This document shows positions 51,875 to 62,500 of a DNA stretch of 62,500 bases, in pieces. The DNA comes from Botryococcus braunii. Its lineage: Eukaryota > Chlorophyta > Trebouxiophyceae. The notes under the pieces are model-generated. The model saw nothing but the letters and a program-made list of their open reading frames with translations, had not been told where the DNA came from and ran no database searches. Made by a program: the position numbers and the translations under genes. Position 1 is the first letter of the stretch; every line of letters begins with the position of its first letter. The DNA lies in contig MVGU01001534.1 in NCBI GenBank assembly GCA_002005505.1, forward strand, positions 1-62,500, given 5' to 3'.

Positions 51875-53121
51875 CCCGTCTCTGCCAGGTGGGGAACCTT
51901 GCCACATTACGAAGTCGACCCTTGACACTTCGACCTGCACTGTTGGACTTGACACAAAAATTGAGTTTCGATACATCGATCTACATAGAATCGCCGGCTG
52001 CATGTTCTGCAACAGCACCCCTCCTTGCTCAATTTGCGCGACGAATCCCGTGTTAAGACAGCTTTAATATATTGTATATTCCATGCCCTCCCCCCTAACA
52101 TTTTTTCCTTTTCTCCCCTGCCCCCCCCCCCCCCCCCCTTTCGTTTTTTTCTCTACTTTTTGGGCTCCTCCAGGGGAGGGGGGGGGGGGGGGGGCTATGT
52201 TTGCACCCCTTCCTTTCCTTAATCCATTAGCTTACCGGCCCTGCTTGCTACCTTCATTCTCAATTTTCACTGCAATATGGGGTTTCACCTCAAAGACTTC
52301 TAAATCATGTCTTACCTGCGTGCATCCTGTCTTTCATCTGTCACTCCTTCCCGTCTTTCATCTTTCACCGCTTTCTGGACTTCTACTTCACCGACTGACC
52401 ACCCATGTTGGCTGTGCAGGGCTCCTCTGTGAGGTTTAGAGCAGGGAGACGAGCGTGCTCACTACATGCAGCCAGCTGGTCCCCGGCAGGAAACCCCAAG
52501 CTGGAGGCCCATGTGACGCTGGCCTGGCTGAATCAAATCAGCTCAACAATTGCTTGGAGAGATCAGCAGCCAGGTCATATATCTGCCTCCAAGGAAGATG
52601 GACAATACTTGGATATTTTATTCAGCAGCCAGGACATATTTCTGCCCCCAAGTTTAGACTAGCCCTGGGAGTGTAGGGCGGAAGCGAAAGGGAATGTTAC
52701 ATCCAGAACCTGCCGCTATGGCGTGAAGGGGCGCACATTTAATGCTTGATGCTGTTCCTGGAGGTGAAACATGGGGATGACAATAGAGTAGTGGGTGTGG
52801 GGAATGAAGGCCTGTGGGATTTGATGATGTTTAGTGGTGGCACTCCAGCGTTGAAGTGTTTGGGGGCAAGAAAGGGAGGGGGCTTCCGGGGTCACGAGGC
52901 CTTTGCAGGTTGGTCATGCGGGGTCCGCACATCCCCTTAGCTTCAATAGTATCTGTGTGGTCGCATTATTCTCCGGTTGGAGTCAACTTCCGTGTCGATT
53001 TCCGTGATAGCTGTAGCGGAGGATTGGAGTCGATTCCTATGTCGGATCATGGAACAGGACCTGTGAACCCGTGTGTGCACCATCCTCTGAGGCCCGGTCG
53101 GTGCACTATTCTCAGCTTTCT
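51875..53121. other. intergenic DNA downstream of the giant gene
   Basis: No gene seen. The gene's 3' UTR and polyadenylation site should be here but I cannot place them. C18 at 52121-52138 faces G17 at 52178-52194. A 30-bp CAGCAGCCAGG imperfect direct repeat occurs near 52565 and 52625. Confidence 0.5.
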
Positions 53122-53229
53122 CCTGAGGCCCAGTGCATGCATTATCCTCTTGAGGCCCAGTGCATGCATCATCGTCTTGAGTCTCGGTGTGTGCGTCAGC
53201 CTCTTGAGGCCCGGCGCTTGCTCCCAGGA
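53122..53229. repeat. four-unit 27-bp minisatellite
   Basis: Units start at 53122, 53149, 53176 and 53203 with CTTGAGGCCC and GTGCATGCAT-like cores; the third and fourth are more diverged. Confidence 0.88.
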
Positions 53230-55326
53230 GAAAGTTCAGAAAGGAGGTGCCAGGAATTAGGTGCACACGGTGTCTGTTATGACTTGGAAAAGTTCTTTCC
53301 AACCAGTTTCAGCGACAAAGCAATAAGTAGCAGGCTCTTGAACCGCAGAGATCCCCTTTTTGGGGGGGGGGGGGAGTTGTATGCATGAGATTCTCTTTGA
53401 CACCCGTCGCCTGGTAGTTGGATGTCGATAGCAAAAAAAAAAATTGCGGACTTGCAAAAGTTGTAAACTTGCAATAGGACTGCAACCCACAGTTTTTTTC
53501 CTTTTTTTTGTGGGTGTCTGGGTGGACCCATTGTACATATACGGCAGATGGATATGCAGAAAGAAGACGACCAGGGGCAGTTTCAGCAGTGATGCTGCAG
53601 AGGAATCGTCACCTGGCTGCTTGGCGGGTGTCATCATCGGGCTGTGGCCAGCCTAATCAGTAGTAATAATTTGGTTAACTAACCAGGGGTCAAGTGCTAT
53701 ACCGTGGTTCTTTCTCCATCCATCGTGCCAGGTCAGCAGGCTTGGTATGCGTGCTTGGGGGGATGGTGGGGCTGGAGCCATGGGTGCGGCATGTCGTTCA
53801 AGCCAGAGGTCACATGCTAATGATGCCATGGCCATCCATGCCGTGGGTCCAATCAACCCAACCAAGTAACATGTGCTCTTGTTTAAAGGAAAGGAATGTC
53901 CTCTTGTGTAGTTGTCCTCTTGTGTAGCTTTTTACTACCAGCCTGTTATAGTGCAACGTGAAAAGGCTCGTTCAGCGACATGCATTTAGGTGGGGAATGA
54001 GGGGCTGGGTTCAATGTGCGCGTCACCGAGCACCCAGCTAGCTTAAAATTCCGAGAACTGGTGGTTTAGGGACAAACGTTGGCAAACTGCATGGAGGTTT
54101 TTGTAGTTATTTGCGGAAAATCGAAGAGGGCGCACTTGCATAAGGACTTTCCCATGCCACACTCTGCTGTGCATGTTTCCGCTCGTGACCACATGTGCAA
54201 ATGTGATTATGTGCGACATACAATGCTGCTGGGGCTTGTGTTTACGTACAGAGGACCACCTCTGCACGATGAAGTACCCGCTCCTACCCCGGCTAGGAGA
54301 GGTTGAAGTAGAACCCTATCTTTCAAAAGAGATGGGGCACACACAGATTTGTGTACGTGTCACGCTATAACACTGCGCAGCTTTGTACTCGTAAGCCCAG
54401 CCTTTATTGCTGTAGGCTTTTTGAGAACCATGCTGGCAAGTATCAATCACTCTTCAGTCTCGGGCCCCTCCTGCGGACTGCGCACCTCCCTTGAACAAGC
54501 CGAGAGGTCCAGAGGCAGGGCTCCCGACAGGAGTGGCTGGGACGCACGTGTAATGTTGCTCTTGCTACAATTTTTAAAAATGGTTTTTTGGCAAACCAGT
54601 TGCAAATAAGGACTCTCACAACCGCAACGGTACTCCCTGCCCTCAATACCTGCTTCTAAAAGCCTGCAGAACGGTTGCGATGCACGTGCTGACCGATAAG
54701 ATAGGTGTGCATGAAGAGAGCCATCATGTGTTGCCAGATGTGGAGACATTAGCATGTGCTGAACCTATAGCTATAGCTACACGGAGTCAGCGTGAACAGA
54801 GGTATGAAGCAGGTTCCAGCAGCAAGGGGATTCAAAAGAGGGGGAGGGGGGGCACCATTGAATTGCCAATCTTAGAGAAACTCGTCATCAAGGCCTACTG
54901 GAGAAAATGAAACCAAACAGGGGGGGGGGGGGGGGAGCACAACGGAAATGCTATTAGGCTTCGTAAAGCATCATATCATCAGTAAGGTGCACTGGTCAGT
55001 CTCTCACCGGGTCCTTTACATTAAATAATTTCACCCTTGCTGTGCAATATTGAATAATGGATTTATCGTGCAGTTTAACCACGTTCCATGAAGGGTTCAA
55101 GGGGGATGGCCGTCCTAAGCATTTGCAAACGACGCCTGCCAAGTTCAACACAGTAACGCTCAAGCTTGGACATTAAGGACATCCAATTTGCAACGCTAGC
55201 TCTCTTTCCCAGCAAGAAAAGCGTACACGATTTTGTTAACCACGTAGTAGTTAGAGCTGTACCTACTTCCCTGATTAAAGCTTCCGTGTTGACTTAATAC
55301 CAGTCCCTACTGATCAATCCTACTGC
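53230..55326. other. intergenic DNA
   Basis: No supportable gene. Short frames carry no motif. Poly(G) tracts occur at ~53362 and ~54920. Confidence 0.5.
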
Positions 55327-55358
55327 AGGTTTCATGAATCAGCTGATTCATGAAACCT
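55327..55358. repeat. perfect 32-bp palindrome
   Basis: AGGTTTCATGAATCAG is followed directly by its exact reverse complement with no spacer. Confidence 0.95.
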
Positions 55359-55365
55359 TTCAAAA

Positions 55366-55461
55366 GCTCATCCCTATGTCAATGACGGCACCATTGCTCT
55401 GAGAAGTGACAAATGTATCACTTCTCAGAGTAATGGGCCCCTCAGTGACATAGCTATGAGC
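55366..55461. repeat. ~96-nt imperfect foldback
   Basis: The core arms 55391-55409 and 55418-55436 pair over 18 of 19 bases around an 8-nt loop. Outer segments CTATGTCA/TGACATAG (55374-55381, 55446-55453) and GCTCAT/ATGAGC (55366, 55456) extend it. Confidence 0.85.
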
Positions 55462-56476
55462 CTGCAATCTTCGGGAGGCAGTTTCCCTCCAAATGTGTCC
55501 GACACCCCGTCAGATGTCTAAATTTTTGCCATTGCCGTCACCATGTCCCATCATGTGCACACCACGTGGTTGCAACACGCTCAATAATGGGCCATGCATC
55601 GCCATGTATATATACATGGCCAAGCATGCCAACCTTAATTAAGGAACGATTGCGCGAACCGTCATACTCTCTCATCACTCCTCACACATGTAATTTAAAG
55701 ATGTGCTACAGCTCTCTCCAGTCCTCTCACACATGTATACCATCAATGTGGTGTCACCTTTTCACCATGCATGGTTTGGAATGGCAGCCTATCACTATGC
55801 ACACCCCGCCATGTACACACGCCACGTGGCGCTATTTGTCAGGATCAGGTCACATGTGGCAGCGTGCACGTGCACGAACGCCGAGTTAGGTATCATCAAC
55901 ACCACAACTGCTCCAATCTGTTTAAAGCCCAAGTTTCGACACTGGACACCATTTGATGGTCAGCCACAGTCACAGTGACACATGTGTACACAGAGCACTG
56001 CTAGCACTTGAAGCGCTTGAAGGCAATGCCTAGCTATAGCTATATATACTTGCTCCAGAGCCATATAGGGACGTCCCAAAGTCAATTGACCTCAACATTT
56101 GCCGTCGCCTCTGGCACCCAAGTGATATGAACGAATTGATTAATAATTTAGCTACATTATTTTCAAGCCCATAGGCTTGAAATGATAAGCCATCTTGCCG
56201 ACTCATCGCTGCAACCAGGGCGCTTAATCGCCAGAGCTTAAAATCCCCATTAAGCCCTAGTCAGCTAAAGGTTTATAAATAAATTATTGTCGGCTTGAAG
56301 GTTTATAAATAATTATGCATAAAATTCCAGAACTTGCGTAAGTCACAACTGGATTGGCCACGTGTTCTTGCATGTAAGAATCTTCATATGCCTGTATTTG
56401 TAATCCGGCACACATCAGCGCAGCTAGCTGAGAGCGCATGTCTTTGGGTGCACCCAGCTGGCCACTGCCTAAACAT

Positions 56477-56504
56477 ATGCACAGACGTCTAGACGTCTGT
56501 GCAT
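56477..56504. repeat. perfect 28-bp palindrome
   Basis: ATGCACAGACGTCT followed directly by its reverse complement. Confidence 0.95.
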
Positions 56505-56537
56505 TGGCATGCATGACCATATGGCCATGGTCATGGC

Positions 56538-56900
56538 ACGTGTTGCGCACTGATTGTCAAGGCTGTACAGGCTGCGCGTGTGCCCGAGGGATAGTATCCT
56601 AATGTGTACATACATGTGTCCATGTGACGGCACGCTATCGATAGTGGGCACTGTAGATGCCTATATGCCTAGCTAGGTGTATGATACGTGTTGCGCACTG
56701 ATTGTCAAGGCTGTACAGGCTGTGCGTGTGCCCGAGGTATAGTATCCTAATGTGTACGTACATGTATCCATGTGACGGCACGCTATCGATAGTGGGCACT
56801 GTACATGCCTATATGCCTAGGCATATAGGCCTAGCTAGGGCACGCTATTGATAGTGGGCACTGTAGATGCCTATATAGGTGCATGATAGTGAGCACTGTA
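56538..56900. repeat. 158-bp tandem repeat, two copies and a partial third
   Basis: ACGTGTTGCGCACTGATTGT starts units at 56538 and 56696. The CGCTATCGATAGTGGGCACT block recurs at ~56630 and ~56780 and, mutated, at ~56842. A perfect 24-bp palindrome (56807-56830) marks the end of unit 2. Confidence 0.9.
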
Positions 56901-57801
56901 CATGCTTGTGTACGTACACATGAATGCGCATATCACAAATCAAGACAAAATCAAACCAAATGAATTCACCAGACGGGCCATGTGTACACGCACATCTTAC
57001 CGATTGAGCTGGACACACACGTGTAGTCATCGTTCCCTTCATTAGTAAACACTAGGAAAGGAAATGAGAAAAGACGTCCGTCGACTATCGACGTCCGGGA
57101 GCAAGCAAGCGCAATTACTGGGGGGGTGCACCTCACCCCCCCCCCCCCCCCAGAATGTTATTAAAAAAAAAAAACTAGTTTTCGACGTTTAAACTTCTTT
57201 AAATACAACCTTTGACATTGACTTTCTTGTTGACACTACAGTTAGCTTAAGCCTGATGCATGGCTGGTCTTTGGATGTAATCTTCCTTCCTTCCTTCATA
57301 TGTGCCCATGCCATGTATATGAACAGGATGACGCACCCGTGCACCTGCCGGAAGGTACGACACGTGTCGGCCTGTCCATGCATGTACAGGCATGTACAAT
57401 ATGTCTTCCTTCTCGATCGATCGATTGGTCGCGACAGGTCTTCGAACACAATTTCATACTAGCTTAATGTTTCTGAACGAGTTGGCTACGCAACAGGTGT
57501 CTCGTAAGACGTTTGAAAACCAACACGTGTCATGACATTGCCGCTGGACAGCTGGCGGGTTATCTGCAGCGTGGCCACATTAATGAATATTCCCTCGGCC
57601 GGCTGCAGCTGCCTGTAGCTACGTATACGAATGTGCAGCTTCCCCGCTACTAATGCATTGGCGAAACGACGCTGTAGCTACAGCTCTGGCATGCCACATA
57701 TGTCTTGCTAATTAGTTATAACACCACAATCATTTTCTTGGAAGTTTATGGACACCTCGTACCTTTTCCCATGTACCAGAAAAAGTGTCAAGTGTAATTA
57801 C

Positions 57802-57834
57802 GGTGTTTATCCCGGTACAACCCGGATAAACACC
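57802..57834. repeat. 11-bp inverted repeat hairpin
   Basis: GGTGTTTATCC and its exact complement GGATAAACACC with an 11-nt spacer. Function unknown. Confidence 0.85.
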
Positions 57835-59059
57835 CACACTTCTTTCTCTAAAAGTGTGCATGATTCGGCCCACGCGGACTCCTGGATTTGGTAATGGGGT
57901 GGTCAGAAGAAGGCCTCTTTGAGCCATGAGGTCCACGTTCCGAAGGGACATTTACAATACACCCATGGGACATCCTGCAGACGGCCATCTGGATGTCGTA
58001 GACAAGAGGACCCGCATGTCTACGTATCCGACATCCAAGGTGTATTGTCAATTGAAGATCCCTTCCGCTCTTCATGGCACGAATCCGGATCTTCTTGCTG
58101 CAACTGAATGTCTTCAAGAACATTAGGGCCCAGGTTGCGCCATAATCTGCGTCTTCGCCCGAGGCCCGCAAAGCCAGGGTATTGCCGACGTAGCTACGCA
58201 GCAGCTGTCTGCCACGTGGACATAACGAGATAATATAACAGGGTGGCCACGATTACGTCCAAACGCACCGTGATCATACGCGGGAGCTTACGGTCGCACC
58301 TGAAGATTTGTCCAAAGGTCCGGTTCTCGGGTGATAAGCGTGGCCCCCGACATTGATCAAGATCCGGATCTTCTGCCGCGCCAGCACGCCGGGCCCCGCT
58401 ATAGCAGGACCGGGGTCATCAGATCCGACAAGATCCGGCCCATATGACCTGCCGATTTCCAGTGTCCTCGAAGATTGTAGCTTCCACCTTGTGGATCTAT
58501 CGCGGAGGTAGAATTACGGAAAGGAGAAAAAAAATGAAAAAGAAAAAAGGGAACCCACGCTCTTGCCCACAGCAATTGTAGCTCTCAGCCTTTGTTACCG
58601 CGCCCCTTTCAGTTGGAAGCACTCGCAGTTGTGGCCGTCCGAGGGCAACGGAAGGCGGCACAGGTGGGTCGGTGCGTTGAACACGCATGCTACCGTCGTT
58701 GGAACAGCGGTCGGTTTAAGGTTGTCAGCACGGCTTTAAGCTGTCAGACAGCCCAGGCAGAAAGCTACCCGGTCTACTGTCAGCGCCGTCATGGCCAACT
58801 GCTTCATAGACCCGATCTTTTGCGTCATATCGTTCGAAGGTTCAGCTGCAACGTGTCCTCCCGTATTCAGGACATGGACTTAACACGTGCCCTCCCGTAT
58901 TTCAGTATTTACAAAAGAGAATGCCCTCTTGAAGTTTCGGTATGCTAGAATGCTTTCCGGTGGACACTGTCCTGTCGCTGTCATTAATGGAGATATTGCT
59001 CCTACTCCACTCTACAGTTCTTGGTGGTTCCCGACCGCTCTCTCTGTCTCCCTCTCCCT
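57835..59059. other. intergenic DNA
   Basis: Nothing assignable. GATCCGGATC-type palindromic words recur (~58085 and ~58362). The longest frame (58592-58948, 118 codons) has no recognisable motif. Confidence 0.45.
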
Positions 59060-59287
<228 letters not shown>

Positions 59288-59373
59288 TGTTACTGTACTG
59301 AACGGGGTAGATCTGGCAGTATCGCCCTGGATTTATCTCTTGTAGAACCCCCGTGGTCCTGCCTGCTGTACGG

Positions 59374-59885
59374 TAGGGTTGGCAATTGTACGCTTTCGTA
59401 CAGTGCACGGTGCATGTATCGTACCCCCTATACATACCGTACCCTTAGCCAGGGTACGGCTGAGTGTACGGTTCGTCCGGTACCAATCTGGTACACTTTT
59501 AGTACTGCTCTGTCACGTGCAGTACACTTCATGGCACCAGGGGCCAGAAAAACCGAAAACTTCATGTAAATAAAGAAGTTTCATGACATTTTTAGAGAAT
59601 ATTTGCCTCAAATCGGAAAAGGTTGTTGATTGTCCCAAATCAGCAAGAAGATCATCCTGGATGTTCAAAATCTCGGGACTTTTCTCCGCACTTCCAGTAA
59701 ACACGTTGGGACTTGATTTGAGAATGAAAATGATAAAATCACTACTCTATGCGGTGGTCCATCATTATCAGCATTGCATGCTTTTTCCATTGGTGCGGTT
59801 CGCCCATTCCGTGTAGCTGTACGTACCATATTCCGTTTACATACGTACCGTACACAAGGCCAACATACGAAAATTTGCCAACCTA
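59374..59885. mobile_element. non-autonomous hAT-like DNA transposon (512 bp)
   Basis: The left end TAGGGTTGGCAATTGTACG and the right end (reverse strand) TAGGTTGGCAAATTTTCG are inverted repeats. The flanks are CTGTACGG (59366-59373) and CTGTCCGG (59886-59893), an 8-bp duplication with one mismatch. GTACG-type subterminal repeats cluster at both ends. These are the hallmarks of hAT elements. There is no transposase gene, so it depends on a partner. Confidence 0.75.
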
Positions 59886-59893
59886 CTGTCCGG

Positions 59894-62293
59894 GCCTTGA
59901 TACTATCCAGGCTTGTGGATATTCATGTCTGGGTGCGCAAAGTCGTCCATGTCAAGTGCGCAGTAGCCGTTTCGTGGACCGTTCCCATGTCAACTGAAGT
60001 GAGGGGCACTGCATATACTTGATTACGGTCGCATACCGCCAGCAAGTCCCATACCCGGGTTTAAAAATAAAACATGGCTGATGTTAAAAATTTTTGCATG
60101 TTATCACGATGCAAGCTTACATGTACAGGTTGCCCTGCTGCGATTGCAGCAAGGCACCAAACTAAACTTTGTCTCAGTGGGGAGCAGCGAGGGAAGGAGA
60201 ACGAAGGAAGGAAGGACGGAAGGAAGAAACTTCCTGATTCTGATGCAGCTTCTCCTTCCTTCTTGCCTTAAAGTACGTTCTGTGAATATACATGGAAGGA
60301 AAAGTGAAACATACCAGTTTGCCGGACCTGCGACCGACCGAACATGGCCGTTGCCCGACAAAAAGGGGTGTGTGGGTATGGTTCCACGGTATCTACACGT
60401 GACGAAACAACAAAGGCAATAAGCGGTTTGGCACCACGGGTGTCAGTGGCACGGACAGCGGCCAATTGAACCCCTGTGATCGACAAGAGGCAGATTCAGG
60501 GCGAAACGACCAGATCTACAACGTTTAACGCGGAGAAGATCAGCAAAAAGGTATCGTCGGGAACCCCAAAGGGCAGCGTTTGAGCGCCCCTGAATGGGGG
60601 GTCCACGGTGACACGCTTGATCGACGAGATCTAGTTCAGTCCATTTGAACCGGGTAAACCAGTCTACTGAGTGTCCAACAGCCCGCCAAGCAACAGTTGG
60701 AGACCAGTTGATTCTGTGGCTGGTTTAATACAATCTATCCCTTGTGCTGACGTCTCTTCCATCATTGAATGCGAGTTAGGGAGTCCCACTTTCGCTCCGA
60801 TCAGGCGCATGACGGAAGAAATTCTCTGTGCGCCTGATAGTCCGTGACTTTACACTTATAATGCCCACTACTGGGATTTGCTCGCGTGCCGTAATTCCCA
60901 CACTCCTTTCCACGGATTCAAGCGAACAGTCGGGCCTTTGCGTCCCCCATCAAGCACCTCACCTACAGTGGGACTCGCCAAGCATTTCGTCTTGCAGGAA
61001 TCATATTAGCAGAAGCCCTAAGTCCCCTGAATTAGAATCGTGCCTAAATAAAAGTTTGGACGAGAATTTTTGTGTTGGGGCCACAACCCCCGGAACGACG
61101 TCAACTCACACGGCGTTCAGGTTGGCGGACTCAATTGGGCCCGTCAACTTGATGCCAGAGATAAGAACTTGTTCCGAAGGTGCTGCTGAAGACGGCTCCT
61201 ACTTTCTGGGAAAGTTCTTTGGCAAGGACGGAAAGGACTTCAAGGATATGCATGCAGGCATGTCGAAAGTTCAATTTTGCTCTTGAATTGCAGTGTTCTG
61301 GAACAGAATATATTTTTTACAGAAGAAAAATTATTCTGAAGAGCTCATATAGCCATCAAAGGTAGTGATGTGGAGAAGTCCTTGAATGTGTTTGAGCCGG
61401 CGACTTAGGGTCAGTCCGAAATGCAATGTTCCAGTCGCCTCGGCAGAGGATATGTAGCCTTTTGTTACGATTAGAACGCAAAACAAGTTATTACCAAGTC
61501 TTTAGAAGCAACTAGTAATAGATACGAGGTTTCGCGACGGCTGCGAGTTTCGCGTAATTAACAGCGGAATTTGTCTGCAGAGAGGAACAAATTGGCACAG
61601 CGGAGGTTTCGGAAGCGGCAAAAGGTAGGACCCTCGCCTTTAGAATCCAATGCGGACCGGACAGTGCCTTCCGCGTCTGTGTCGACAGATCATACACTGA
61701 GAACTCCGTGTTAAGAGCTGGATCAAGAACCGATATCTGTGTTGAACCGATTCCAGTACATTTCTTGGGATTTCAGCATCATCACATCCACCTTTCTAGC
61801 TCGTGTAGAGAGAAACCCTTCATAATCTTGCTTCTCACATGCTAGTAGGAATCAAGTTACACCTTAAGGCTGCAAGCTTGTGACGTTTCCTCAGGTGTTC
61901 TCACAGCCTGGGGCCACCCTGGAGTGGGCAAGTATCTGCAGATTCTGACAAGATGTGTCCTGGGTCCCGTCTTAATAGAGGGCTTGGACCCACTCAGGAT
62001 CCTCTTGGTCTCGTCTATCAGTCAGCCCAGTGCCTCGTTTAACTAGAAGGCTTAGACTCACTCGGGATCATCCTCTCGGTCTCCTCCGTGAAGCCGTGAA
62101 GCCCTGGCCCCCTTTTCATTAAAAGGCTTTGGACCTAGGAGACCTGCACAGCTTCCCAATCAGTTGAACAGTGTGTCAAAAGACTTTGTTTTGAACACAC
62201 GGGAGGCCCTGGCACCAAATGTTCAAAATGTCATTGTCACAGTGTCCTGACAAGCATATCCCAAATTCCTAACTAGCCCCTCTGCATCCCAAG
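59894..62293. other. intergenic DNA
   Basis: No gene I can support. The frame at 60861-61286 has no motif. Degenerate ~65-bp units with AGGCTTGGACCCACTC-like cores occur near 61990, 62050 and 62123. Confidence 0.45.
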
Positions 62294-62477
62294 ATGCAGT
62301 GCGCTTGAGAATGCTTATGCAGTGCGCTTGAGAATGCTTATGCAGTGCGCTTGAGAATGCGTATGCAGTACGCTTGAGAATGCTTATGCAGTACGCTTGA
62401 GAATGCTTATGCAGTACGCTTGAGAATGCTTATGCAGTGCGCTTGAGAATGCTTATGCAGTACGCTTGAGAATGCTT
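62294..62477. repeat. eight-unit 23-bp tandem repeat
   Basis: Exactly eight units of ATGCAGTGCGCTTGAGAATG plus CTT. Units 4-6 and 8 carry TAC for TGC. The third unit has a GTT/CTT change. The array ends 23 bp before the window edge. Confidence 0.95.
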
Positions 62478-62500
62478 AATGGAGCAGAGCCTCCCTGGCC

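Larger units (their letters stand above)
55462..57801. other. palindrome-rich intergenic DNA
   Basis: No gene seen. The stretch is dense in short self-complementary words (CATG, ACATGT, GCATGC, CACGTG, TATATA, CGATCG) and contains the listed longer palindromes, a 158-bp tandem repeat, and a G/C-homopolymer pair at ~57120-57152. Confidence 0.5.

Noticed and set aside
57848..58171. Degraded retrotransposon pol fragment
   Set aside because: A few residues looked copia-like, but no catalytic motif or ordered similarity could be found on either strand.
58592..58948. 118-codon frame as a gene
   Set aside because: No motif or neighbouring structure; the length is within chance for this much intergenic DNA.
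60828..61286. 152-codon frame as a gene
   Set aside because: It opens on a GTG, has no recognisable motif, no splice support and average composition.
62294..62477. CRISPR-like array
   Set aside because: Contiguous 23-bp repeats without unique spacers, in a eukaryotic context; no cas-like gene.

Overview
This is a eukaryotic nuclear window. It has spliceosomal introns, tRNA-primed LTR retrotransposons, long CT/GT microsatellites and poly(G)/poly(C) tracts, and no prokaryotic operon structure. The one host gene has GC-rich, Ala/Pro-rich exons in a near-neutral background and encodes a very long secreted protein, and one intron carries TTTAGGG-type repeats. Together these suggest a green alga or related lineage with a large, repeat-rich genome. 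That assignment is inference; no marker gene settles it.

Region 1 (1-1397) is a GT microsatellite and unassigned DNA. Region 2 (1398-20611) is a minus-strand Ty1/copia element, here called Copia-A, with 703/704-bp LTRs and ATAAC target-site duplications (TSDs). It is interrupted by two younger elements: Copia-B (5736-12095, TSD CTATC, equal 728-bp LTRs) and the 5' part of a plus-strand Ty3/gypsy element (12828-17643). A 964-bp direct repeat (11864-12827 = 17644-18607) flanks the gypsy piece, so both the filled and the empty gypsy insertion site are present. Region 3 (20630-27865) is Copia-C, full length, with one uninterrupted gag-pol ORF, equal 879-bp LTRs and TSD GTTTG. All three copia families share two unusual designs. 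Their primer-binding site matches the anticodon arm of initiator tRNA-Met, not its 3' end. Each LTR also holds two identical copies of a family-specific 137-146 bp block.

Region 4 (29523-51874) is one gene for which I reconstruct 14 exons from splice sites with fully consistent phases. It encodes about 4,077 residues: a signal peptide, a CAP/SCP-like domain, then about 3,800 residues of Pro/Ala/Ser-rich and repeat-bearing sequence. I infer an extracellular or cell-wall structural protein. Its introns carry private minisatellites and microsatellites.

Region 5 (51875-62500) has no gene I can support. It holds homopolymer tracts, a 27-bp minisatellite, a palindrome-rich stretch (about 55.3-57.7 kb) with perfect 24-32 bp palindromes and a ~96-nt foldback, a long CT/GT microsatellite, a 512-bp non-autonomous hAT-like element with a near-perfect 8-bp TSD, and eight 23-bp tandem repeats at the right edge.

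All identities and alignments were read by eye. Splice sites, domain calls and element ages need transcript and database confirmation.
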